Made by a program: the position numbers and the translations under genes. A model generated the notes under the pieces. That model was not told where the DNA came from and made no database searches. It worked only from the letters and a program-made list of their open reading frames with translations. A stretch of 36,008 bases of DNA from a virus: positions 1-36,008 of IMG/VR virus record IMGVR_UViG_3300030419_002143; one strand, written 5' to 3'. Of the stretch, positions 16,373 through 22,215 are shown one piece after another. How positions within the stretch are numbered: the first letter of the stretch is position 1; every line of letters begins with the position of its first letter.

Positions 16373-17077
16373 ATGTTATTAAAGTTTAGCCCCCCGAATA
16401 AGAAACTCAAAAAAATACCGACTAATAAACGTGTATATAGTATGAGTATTCCGAGCGGTTACAGTTGCCCCCAAGCATTCGACTGCTTGAGTAAAGCCGA
16501 CCCGCTAACGGGTAAAGTAACGGACGGAAAGCATATGTTACACCGATGTTATAGTGCTAGCAATGAGTCGAGCTATCCCGCTGTAAGAAAACAAAGACAT
16601 TATAATTTCGAATTGTTAAGACAAGAAAAAGAATTTGAAACCATGTATTCTTTAATCAATGAATCATTGCCAAAAAAAGCCGAGTTAGTCCGAATTCATG
16701 TTGGTGGTGATTTCTACAATCAAATGTATTTTGATTCATGGTTACATGTTGCGAGAACAAATCCAGGGGTATTGTTTTATGCTTATACTAAGAGTATTCC
16801 GTTTTGGATAACCGCCCTAAATTATAATAATATTCCCGACAACATGAGATTAACCGCATCCCGTGGTGGTAGATCCGATTATTTAATTGACCTTTACGGA
16901 TTGAAAACCGCGGAAGTTGTTTATACTGAAGCCGAAGCCCGTGAAAAGAATCTAGAAATAGATACTGACGAAAGCCATGCTATATGGGGTAATAAAAGTT
17001 TCGCCTTGTTGATACATGGTACACAACCTAAAGGATTTTATAAGAAAATAAAAGAACTGGAGTTAGTCAATGTCTAA
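16373..17077 (+). CDS. GP88-family phage protein
   Basis: A 234-residue protein matching, by remembered pattern, the phage GP88 family: a CPxAxxC-type start (GYSCPQAFDC, Cys32 and Cys38) with a third cysteine at HRCYSAS (Cys59), then IHVGGDFYNQMYFDSW (residues 108-123), FYAYTKSIPFW, and NMRLTASRGGRSD. The three ordered cysteines suggest metal or iron-sulphur binding (inference). Known: the family is widespread in phages and its biochemical role is undetermined. The ATG follows AGGAGCG (16361-16367). The stop overlaps the next gene by 8 bases. Confidence 0.8.
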   Translation: MLLKFSPPNKKLKKIPTNKRVYSMSIPSGYSCPQAFDCLSKADPLTGKVTDGKHMLHRCYSASNESSYPAVRKQRHYNFELLRQEKEFETMYSLINESLPKKAELVRIHVGGDFYNQMYFDSWLHVARTNPGVLFYAYTKSIPFWITALNYNNIPDNMRLTASRGGRSDYLIDLYGLKTAEVVYTEAEAREKNLEIDTDESHAIWGNKSFALLIHGTQPKGFYKKIKELELVNV

Positions 17078-17252
17078 TCAATGCAAATGCGGAGCGGGAT
17101 TATTTCCCGAATATAATATATGTTTATCTTGTGGCTATCCTATCAACAGAACTGACCCGTTTGGATTTAATAAAGCCATCAATACAAAAGTACTGGATAA
17201 GCTACCGCCTAAACAACTAAAGAAAATTTATAAAGCATTAAAGAATATTTAA
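17070..17252 (+). CDS. Mini zinc-ribbon protein
   Basis: A 60-residue protein. Residues 5-22 hold CKCG and CLSCGYP, a treble-clef/zinc-ribbon pair (Cys5, Cys7, Cys18, Cys21). The rest is basic and helical (LPPKQLKKIYKALKNI). The start lies inside the end of the GP88-like gene, so translation is probably coupled. The likely role is nucleic-acid or protein binding; the partner is unknown. Confidence 0.75.
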   Translation: MSNQCKCGAGLFPEYNICLSCGYPINRTDPFGFNKAINTKVLDKLPPKQLKKIYKALKNI

Positions 17253-17263
17253 GGAGCGAACAA

Positions 17264-17467
17264 ATGAAACAAACAGAAACAATGACACCACATAGAGCTG
17301 TGGGTATAGCTGAGGGTTTTATAGAAGTTGATACAGAACAGGAAGTATTGGAAGCATGGCAATATCTAGTCGATACCGACATGGCTTGGACACTTCAGGG
17401 TTCATTCGGTAGAATGGCTCAACACTTAATAAATGAGGGATTAATAACTTACAAAGGAGCGAATTAA
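17264..17467 (+). CDS. Small conserved-looking phage protein
   Basis: A 67-residue acidic protein. The segment EAWQYLVDTDMAWTLQGSFG, followed by RMAQHLINEGLI, has the look of a recurring small phage protein with an 'AWQYL..T.mAW.LQG.FGR' core; this is recognition by pattern only and no function is known. The ATG follows AAGGAGCG (17251-17258). The stop overlaps the next start (TAATG). Confidence 0.75.
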   Translation: MKQTETMTPHRAVGIAEGFIEVDTEQEVLEAWQYLVDTDMAWTLQGSFGRMAQHLINEGLITYKGAN

Positions 17468-17625
17468 TGAAACTAGAATTTCAAATAATAAAAGACAATA
17501 AGATTGTAGATAGTTTTAATAGTATGACATACAAAAAAGCTATTAAAAAAATAGGTAACCAATATAAAGGTAGCGTATTAAAATACACGAACAAAAAAGG
17601 AACCAATATATCAATAACTATTTAA
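17467..17625 (+). CDS. Very small basic protein, unknown function
   Basis: A 52-residue protein (starts MKLEFQIIKDNKIVD, ends GTNISITI). The ATG is coupled to the previous stop (TAATG) and has its own AGGAGCG (17455-17461). Lysine-rich, with alternating strand-helix-strand character. Accepted despite its length because of the ribosome-binding site and coupling. Confidence 0.65.
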   Translation: MKLEFQIIKDNKIVDSFNSMTYKKAIKKIGNQYKGSVLKYTNKKGTNISITI

Positions 17626-17653
17626 ACGCATAGTAAGACTGTGCGTTGATGCA

Positions 17654-17705
17654 AACAGCTATGATGGGAAGATTATTTTTCGCTCCTTAATCTTCCCTAG
17701 CTGTT
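17654..17705 (+). ncRNA. RNA hairpin with anti-ribosome-binding-site loop
   Basis: Arms AACAGCT (17654-17660) and GGGAAGATTA (17666-17675) pair with TAATCTTCCC (17688-17697) and AGCTGTT (17699-17705), giving a 7+10 bp stem with an asymmetric bulge. The 12-base loop is UUUUUCGCUCCU. The loop is the exact complement of AGGAGCG, the ribosome-binding site repeated through the preceding genes, and with the next stem bases it reads CUCCUUA, like the 3' end of 16S rRNA. No T tract follows, so it is not a terminator. It lies at the boundary between the AGGAGCG block and the zinc-ribbon block. The regulatory role is inferred. Confidence 0.6.
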
Positions 17706-17734
17706 AATAAACGGAGCGAGTAAGGAGCAAACGA

Positions 17735-18121
17735 ATGAGTAATACGAAGAGGATGAAGACCAAGTTTATATGTAACGAATGCGGTTCTGACGATCTGTAT
17801 TTTGATGCTGATCTTCAATGGGATTCCGATGCAGATGATTTTTATTATTTCGCAGAACGACCTGATGACTTTGGGTATGTCGGGAAATGTCATGGAGAAA
17901 ACCATCAAGGAGATACAAAAATTTGGGGTGAATATACAGCGGTAGAGTTTGAAGATAAAGAGTTTAGATGTAAAGAATGTATAGATAATGGTCAAGACGG
18001 AGATCGATTAATGTACGAGGTTTGGTATGACTACAACACAAAACAATATATTTGTGATACCGATTTTGGCACATGGTGTGCTGACTGTGACGACTATATA
18101 AGTGAAATAATAGAGGTGTAA
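17735..18121 (+). CDS. Multi-CxxC zinc-binding protein
   Basis: A 128-residue, very acidic protein. FICNECGSDDLYFDA near residues 11-25 starts a zinc ribbon, and CKECID (about 78-83) and WCADCDD (about 114-120) add CxxC pairs, so one or two metal sites are likely. The opening motif matches the 64- and 70-residue proteins at 18717 and 18908. AAGGAGC lies before the ATG, with a second GGAGCG slightly upstream. The function is unknown; nucleic-acid mimicry or protein binding would suit the charge. Confidence 0.75.
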   Translation: MSNTKRMKTKFICNECGSDDLYFDADLQWDSDADDFYYFAERPDDFGYVGKCHGENHQGDTKIWGEYTAVEFEDKEFRCKECIDNGQDGDRLMYEVWYDYNTKQYICDTDFGTWCADCDDYISEIIEV

Positions 18122-18123
18122 AT

Positions 18124-18300
18124 ATGATTAGATGTCCATTTAATATAGGCAAGGATCAGAAGCAATGCGATGCGTTTGTACTACCTGAAGATATAACAGA
18201 TGAAGATAGTATAGATTTTTATTGTGGTAATACTCTCATAGTAGACAGCAAAGGATACTGTGAAATAAATCATATACCAATTATAGTTAACTTAAATTAA
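18124..18300 (+). CDS. Small cysteine-containing protein
   Basis: A 58-residue acidic protein with Cys at 4, 15, 34 and 46 (RCPFN, QCDAF, FYCGN, GYCEI), which could form one metal site. The ATG lies two bases after the previous stop and uses GAGGTG from the end of that gene. No family was recognised. Confidence 0.65.
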   Translation: MIRCPFNIGKDQKQCDAFVLPEDITDEDSIDFYCGNTLIVDSKGYCEINHIPIIVNLN

Positions 18301-18312
18301 AGAGGAATAAAT

Positions 18313-18528
18313 ATGTTTAGAACAATGGAAAGACTAGACTATAAAAGTCATAGGTATTCAGATTGCAAACTATTAGATACAGATTGTGATGAATGTGATC
18401 GATACTATTGGGAAGAAATCCATGCTGACCTTTGTAATGAAAGCTGTACCCAAAGATGGGAAGATGCTCCCTATAAATGTGAAGGTTGCACTTGTTCTCA
18501 TTGCAATACAAAGTCTAATTTAAATTAA
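18313..18528 (+). CDS. Cysteine-rich mini protein
   Basis: A 71-residue protein with about ten cysteines, including CDEC, CNESC, and CEGCTCSHC near the C terminus. The density suggests two small zinc knuckles. AGAGGAATAAAT precedes the ATG. It is part of a run of consecutive tiny genes with short gaps. The function is unknown. Confidence 0.65.
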   Translation: MFRTMERLDYKSHRYSDCKLLDTDCDECDRYYWEEIHADLCNESCTQRWEDAPYKCEGCTCSHCNTKSNLN

Positions 18529-18543
18529 AAGAGAGGATTAGAT

Positions 18544-18714
18544 ATGAAAACTAAAGACTTAATAAAAGAATTAAAAAAGTATGATTCGGAAAGCAACGTC
18601 AGGTTCTATTATTTAAAAGACTATGAGTTAACAGCTTGTAAGTTAGAAACAATATTAATGCCTAGCGATTACGATGAACAAACTATTGAAATCACTATAG
18701 AGAACGAGGAGTAG
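18544..18714 (+). CDS. Very small protein, unknown function
   Basis: A 56-residue protein (MKTKDLIKELKKYDS..., ending ITIENEE). The start 'DLIKELKKYDSESNVRFY' resembles small phage proteins that begin with a short helix followed by a beta-rich segment; no function is known. AGAGAGGATTAG precedes the ATG. Confidence 0.62.
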   Translation: MKTKDLIKELKKYDSESNVRFYYLKDYELTACKLETILMPSDYDEQTIEITIENEE

Positions 18715-18716
18715 GT

Positions 18717-18911
18717 ATGAGTAATGAAACAATTTGGGTATGTAGTAACTGTGGTAGCGATACCATCAGGGAAGCTATTTGGGTATCGTACAACACGAAA
18801 ATGCCAATCGAAATAGAAACATACGCTTCCCCAGAATATAATACATCTGTCTTTAACCAAGTCTGGTGCGATGATTGTGATTGTGATGTAGAAATCGAGG
18901 TAAAGATATGA
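18717..18911 (+). CDS. Zinc-ribbon mini protein (paralogue 1)
   Basis: A 64-residue acidic protein with CSNCGSDTIREAIWV (residues 9-23) and WCDDCDCD (50-57), a complete CxxC...CxxC zinc ribbon. It clearly resembles the next gene, including the MSN start, aromatic-V-C entry and AIWV/PAWV segment, which implies tandem duplication. Its TGA overlaps the next ATG (ATGA). Confidence 0.78.
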   Translation: MSNETIWVCSNCGSDTIREAIWVSYNTKMPIEIETYASPEYNTSVFNQVWCDDCDCDVEIEVKI

Positions 18912-19120
18912 GTAATAAATATGACGAACCAATATATGTTTGTGAGGAATGTGGATCGAGTAATGTTATGGAACCGGCATGGGTATACGCTAACCGAGTA
19001 GACTTCTTGCCAATCGTAGGAGATAGGATTGATGGTGTAGACTTTGATTTATGTGATGACTGCGATGCACAAATGGAAATCATTTCTAAAGAACAATATG
19101 ACAAAAACCAGGAGGCATAA
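18908..19120 (+). CDS. Zinc-ribbon mini protein (paralogue 2)
   Basis: A 70-residue acidic protein with CEECGSSNVMEPAWV (residues 12-26) and LCDDCDA (48-54). It shares its layout with the 64-residue neighbour. It overlaps both neighbours by 1-4 bases (ATGA at its start, TAATG at its end), so the three genes are coupled. Confidence 0.78.
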   Translation: MSNKYDEPIYVCEECGSSNVMEPAWVYANRVDFLPIVGDRIDGVDFDLCDDCDAQMEIISKEQYDKNQEA

Positions 19121-19299
19121 TGAAAACCTATATACCCTTACGCAAAGACTCTGATAAAGAACGCGAACAGAAAACAAGGAATAACAAACTACCGAGTAAT
19201 CATTACGAGGTACATCGTTATGATAAGAACACTAAGATCACAGAAGTGGAGTTTAAAATAGCCCCGCCAGTGTTAGATGAGGTATACGACAATGAGTAA
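19120..19299 (+). CDS. Small basic protein, unknown function
   Basis: A 59-residue protein, basic in its first half (RKDSDKEREQKTRNNK) and acidic at the end. The ATG is coupled to the preceding stop (TAATG) and preceded by CAGGAGGC. The last 8 bases overlap the next gene. No motif was recognised. Confidence 0.65.
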   Translation: MKTYIPLRKDSDKEREQKTRNNKLPSNHYEVHRYDKNTKITEVEFKIAPPVLDEVYDNE

Positions 19300-19576
19300 C
19301 GAAGAAACATTACAAGATCTACTTAATTTTTTAGTAGAAAAAGTTAGCAATATAGAAACACAAATGCCAGAACTTAAATCTCAATTACAGTTATTAATAG
19401 ATAAAAACAATCATGTGATTGACCGAAATACCGAAGCTAACCACCTCGATGGAACGTTAATTAAATGCAAGTTTTGTGGCAACGAACAAACTGTGTTCCA
19501 CTTCCAAAGACAGACTGAGTTTTGTAAGGGATGTGGAATACATAGAGAGATGTTTGAAGAATGGGAGTTAGTGTAA
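19292..19576 (+). CDS. Coiled-coil plus zinc-ribbon protein
   Basis: A 94-residue protein from the ATG at 19292, chosen over an upstream ATG at 19277 because it overlaps the previous stop and gives the MSN start shared by several neighbours. Residues 1-50 are heptad-like (LLNFLVEKVSNIETQ). Residues about 59-80 carry CKFCG and CKGCG, a zinc ribbon. A dimeric nucleic-acid-binding adaptor is plausible (inference). Confidence 0.7.
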   Translation: MSNEETLQDLLNFLVEKVSNIETQMPELKSQLQLLIDKNNHVIDRNTEANHLDGTLIKCKFCGNEQTVFHFQRQTEFCKGCGIHREMFEEWELV

Positions 19577-19890
19577 TGCCTAAAGTAATAGACCAAAAAA
19601 TACAAGAACTTATGCACGAATCTTATGCAGATTGTTGTAGAAAATATGGAGATAATTTTTCATGCTCAGTTATGATAGAAGAAACTGCAATTAAATATTA
19701 TCAATATTTGTTAAACAAAAGCCTTGATGAAGAATTTCGTAGCAGAATCCCAGTTAAATTTTTCAGATTAAGAGATGTTATGGAAATGTTACCAAGCCTA
19801 CCTTATTTTATGAAATATTTAAATAATGCTAATGAAGAAAAAAAATCTGACGCTTGTAAATATTGGGATTATGTAATTATCGAGGATTAA
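19576..19890 (+). CDS. Small helical protein, unknown function
   Basis: A 104-residue protein. The ATG overlaps the preceding stop (TAATG, 19574-19578) and GGGAG lies before it; an ATG 15 bases upstream is the alternative. Mostly helical, with Cys-Cys near residue 20 and a second half rich in Phe/Leu/Met (LRDVMEMLPSLPYFMKYL). No family was recognised. It is the last gene before a regulatory gap. Confidence 0.68.
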   Translation: MPKVIDQKIQELMHESYADCCRKYGDNFSCSVMIEETAIKYYQYLLNKSLDEEFRSRIPVKFFRLRDVMEMLPSLPYFMKYLNNANEEKKSDACKYWDYVIIED

Positions 19891-19902
19891 AAATTGGTAT
19901 AG

Positions 19903-19972
19903 CAGTGGGTTGGTTTTTATTTATTTATTTAAAATTTGAAAAAAGAATAGACGCTACATATACAACCCACTG
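19903..19972. repeat. Inverted repeat in the gap before the regulator promoter
   Basis: CAGTGGGTTG (19903-19912) and CAACCCACTG (19963-19972) are exact complements separated by 50 A/T-rich bases. The arms are more GC-rich than their surroundings. It could be a long-loop terminator of the zinc-ribbon block, though no T tract follows, or a pair of operator sites just upstream of the promoter at 19985-20013. Confidence 0.75.
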
Positions 19973-19984
19973 TTATGTAAAAGG

Positions 19985-20013
19985 TTTACAATTGTATATA
20001 AATACCATATAAT
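19985..20013 (+). promoter_or_regulatory. Middle promoter of the replication/recombination block
   Basis: TTTACA (19985-19990) and TATAAT (20008-20013) have a 17-base spacer and lie just before AAAGGAG and the HTH gene at 20036. This is a near-consensus sigma-70 promoter, separating the replication block from the zinc-ribbon block. Confidence 0.78.
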
Positions 20014-20035
20014 GATATGAGAAAGGAGAATGTCT

Positions 20036-20293
20036 ATGGTAACGATAAGAACTGAAGGGGAAAAGGAAGTAAAATTGTTTAGCACATTCCAAGCTTCTGT
20101 TTATTTGGGATGCTCACCTCTTACTCTAAATAACTGGAGAAGACTTGGGTTTTTTAATCCCTATAGAATTGGTAACGGGTATTATTTCATGCAAAAAGAT
20201 TTAGATCTTGGAGTAAAACTGCTAAATAATAAGAATATTTTAGTGAATAAGTTAAATGAAGACAGGGAAAATATAAACGTAAGATATGTTTAG
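20036..20293 (+). CDS. HTH DNA-binding protein (MerR/excisionase-like)
   Basis: An 85-residue protein. Residues about 15-55 (FSTFQASVYLGCSPLTLNNW then RRLGFFNPYRIGNGYYF) have the winged-helix plan of the MerR/Xis/HTH_17 group: helix, turn, recognition helix with a Trp-Arg-Arg end, and a wing ending in a Tyr pair. The tail is helical and charged. The ATG at 20036 is preferred to 20030 because the latter leaves only one base after AGGAG. It is first in the transcript of its own promoter, so it may autoregulate and control the replication block. With no integrase seen, a transcriptional role is likelier than excision. Confidence 0.72.
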   Translation: MVTIRTEGEKEVKLFSTFQASVYLGCSPLTLNNWRRLGFFNPYRIGNGYYFMQKDLDLGVKLLNNKNILVNKLNEDRENINVRYV

Positions 20294-20308
20294 GAAAGGA
20301 TACATATT

Positions 20309-20917
20309 ATGACACAAGAAATGATTAGAGGAACTGTAGAACAGGCGTATTTGCCTAGCAAAACTACGGATGGGAAACAAAGACCAGGCACATTGGTATT
20401 AACTACTAATATTAAACTTGCTTGGTGGCCAAAAGATGAGGAATACCCATCATGGATACACGATGTAATAAACCATTTTGGTGACTACCGAGAAATAATT
20501 GGTGCAAATATTGTGGCTATGGGCATTAAGAAAGATTTTCGTGATGGTTATCAGCAGTACAACATCTACAACCTTACGTTAATTGACGCTGAAACACGAC
20601 CCACTAATGTTAGCACAAATATTGCTGACAAAAGTATTGAGGGCATAGTGTTGGGCAATGGCAAAAGTGTTGGTGCTATCCTCAGTGAACCTTATCTTGA
20701 ATATTGGTTAGCCAATCAACCAAAAGGACACATAGTTAGCGAGGAAGAACACGCCGCTAAAGCCTTGGAGATTATGAATTTAATAGTTCCAGGAATCTGT
20801 GCTATGGATGGTAGTCGAGTAACAGATGTAGAGGAATTTGAAAACATACAAACAGAAGAGATAGTACCTAATGAAGACAGCGATATGCCTGACGACACTG
20901 GTGCTATCGAATTATAA
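20309..20917 (+). CDS. Possible single-stranded-DNA-binding protein
   Basis: A 202-residue protein. The N-terminal 95 residues alternate beta strands with aromatic residues (LTTNIKLAWWPKDEEYPSWI, YQQYNIYNLTLI), compatible with an OB fold. The C terminus is acidic and flexible (PNEDSDMPDDTGAIEL), as in phage and bacterial SSBs, whose acidic tails recruit partners. It sits just ahead of the nuclease and helicase genes. No SSB profile was tested; an unrelated accessory protein is possible. Confidence 0.5.
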   Translation: MTQEMIRGTVEQAYLPSKTTDGKQRPGTLVLTTNIKLAWWPKDEEYPSWIHDVINHFGDYREIIGANIVAMGIKKDFRDGYQQYNIYNLTLIDAETRPTNVSTNIADKSIEGIVLGNGKSVGAILSEPYLEYWLANQPKGHIVSEEEHAAKALEIMNLIVPGICAMDGSRVTDVEEFENIQTEEIVPNEDSDMPDDTGAIEL

Positions 20918-20930
20918 AGAGAGGATTTAT

Positions 20931-21161
20931 ATGAGTAATGGAATAACAGATGCAGTACAAAGTATTCAATGTGATGCTGAAGATTTACTACAACTAATCA
21001 CTTTGAATATTGGGGATAGCCTAGATTTATCTGAAGCAATAGACTGTAGTCAGTGTGGAGAAAATCACAGTTCCAAGCAAATGCTTGTTGAGGTTTTGGA
21101 AAATATTAAAGAGGAAGCACAAGGGTTAGAAAACTCAGAATATAAAGAGAGGGTTAAGTAA
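20931..21161 (+). CDS. Small acidic protein, unknown function
   Basis: A 76-residue acidic, helical protein starting MSNGITDAV, with one CSQC pair near residues 39-42. The ATG follows AGAGAGGA; an upstream in-frame ATG at 20871 lies inside the preceding gene and has no ribosome-binding site. The stop overlaps the nuclease start (TAATG). It could be a cofactor of either neighbour. Confidence 0.68.
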   Translation: MSNGITDAVQSIQCDAEDLLQLITLNIGDSLDLSEAIDCSQCGENHSSKQMLVEVLENIKEEAQGLENSEYKERVK

Positions 21162-21949
21162 TGGAAGATATACAAGAACATATTATAAAAGATGGCAAAG
21201 GTAAAACCAAGCCTGTGTTTATCAGCAGGAATGGTAAGCACCAGTACAAGATTAAGTATTCTAAAGATGGAGATTGGGTTAAGCCTTACTATGGTAATGC
21301 TGTACCTAGTGCTACATCAATCATTAAGCATCTTGAAGGAGACACCTTTGGTATTGGCATGGCATGGGCTATGAAACTAGCTAAAGAAAGTGGAGATCCT
21401 TATCAAGCAAGGATAGAATCCAATAAAGCTGTGGAGTCTGGGAATGAACTGCATGACTGCATTGATAGATTTATTAAAAGCAATGGTTCAGACATAGCAG
21501 AAGATAACAAAATGTTCAACATCTGGTACAGAGATGTAGGTAGCTTACCTGAAAATAAATTCTTAAAGGGAGAACTGTTTGTCTATGCACCATATGCAGA
21601 ATTTGGCGGCACTATCGATGGCGTGTCTATGAACCCTGACACAGGAGAGATAACTATCTGGGATTGGAAGACTAAGGAACGAGGTTCCTTTGAGAAGTAT
21701 GGTAGCCCTATCAAAGACCATGTACAGTTAGCAGGATATTTCCTAGCACTGCGTGAGATGGGAAGTATCTATGCTCCAGTCAAAGCTAATATAGTGTACC
21801 TTATGAGGGATGGTTCATCTTCTAAGATTGTACCTGTTGACCTAGAATTCAATGAAGGATTATTCGCACAGTCATTTGATTTATATAAGACATTGCGAGT
21901 AGCTAAGAATCGTAACAGTAATCTAAATTCTTCATTGGTAGGTGCTTGA
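21161..21949 (+). CDS. Cas4/RecB-like PD-(D/E)XK nuclease
   Basis: A 262-residue exonuclease candidate. The RecB-family order is complete: His98 in GNELHDCID, Glu138 in GELF, GGTIDG with Asp153, Asp168 and Lys170 in IWDWKTK, and QLAGY (Gln189, Tyr193). No four-cysteine cluster is present, so unlike typical Cas4 it probably lacks an iron-sulphur cluster. It should process DNA ends for recombination-dependent replication or degrade host DNA. It is coupled to both neighbours (TAATG before, TGATG after). Confidence 0.85.
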   Translation: MEDIQEHIIKDGKGKTKPVFISRNGKHQYKIKYSKDGDWVKPYYGNAVPSATSIIKHLEGDTFGIGMAWAMKLAKESGDPYQARIESNKAVESGNELHDCIDRFIKSNGSDIAEDNKMFNIWYRDVGSLPENKFLKGELFVYAPYAEFGGTIDGVSMNPDTGEITIWDWKTKERGSFEKYGSPIKDHVQLAGYFLALREMGSIYAPVKANIVYLMRDGSSSKIVPVDLEFNEGLFAQSFDLYKTLRVAKNRNSNLNSSLVGA

Positions 21950-22215
21950 TGCAGTGTGAACTAGATTATAGACACGCACCTATCTGGTGTCCTGCCTGTA
22001 GTGGAGAAGAACTGCAAAGGGATATGTTAAGAGAGAGGCGAAGAACAAACAGATTAAAGGAAGAAGAAATACGACTGACAAACTTGGGGGAACTAGAGAA
22101 ACAAATCTACATTCCCCCTCAACCGAAACAGCTACCCTTTAAGCCTATAGAAAAACCAGTAGAAAAACCAAAAGGGAGTGGTGCAAATGTTAGACCCAAA
22201 CGAATTGATGAATGA
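21949..22215 (+). CDS. Small basic helical protein, unknown function
   Basis: An 88-residue protein. A CPAC pair lies near residues 14-17 (IWCPACSGEE), then a charged coiled-coil-like helix (RDMLRERRRTNRLKEEE), then a Pro/Lys-rich tail (KPIEKPVEKPKGS). The ATG overlaps the nuclease stop, and the last 29 bases overlap the ATPase gene. The coupling suggests an accessory factor between nuclease and helicase, perhaps a loader (inference). Confidence 0.65.
   Translation: MQCELDYRHAPIWCPACSGEELQRDMLRERRRTNRLKEEEIRLTNLGELEKQIYIPPQPKQLPFKPIEKPVEKPKGSGANVRPKRIDE

Noticed and set aside
17681-17690. Ribosome-binding site for a minus-strand gene (the complement of the hairpin loop reads AAGGAGCG)
   Set aside because: No start codon follows at a usable distance on the minus strand.
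19905-20010. Possible 34-residue membrane-like peptide starting at GTG in the gap before the HTH promoter
   Set aside because: No ribosome-binding site, overlaps the inverted repeat and promoter, and would end within the promoter.
20036-20293. Excisionase
   Set aside because: The HTH fold fits, but no integrase partner was found and the gene heads a replication block; a regulator is the simpler call.
21161-21949. True Cas4
   Set aside because: The nuclease motifs match but the four cysteines for an iron-sulphur cluster are absent and no CRISPR genes are nearby.
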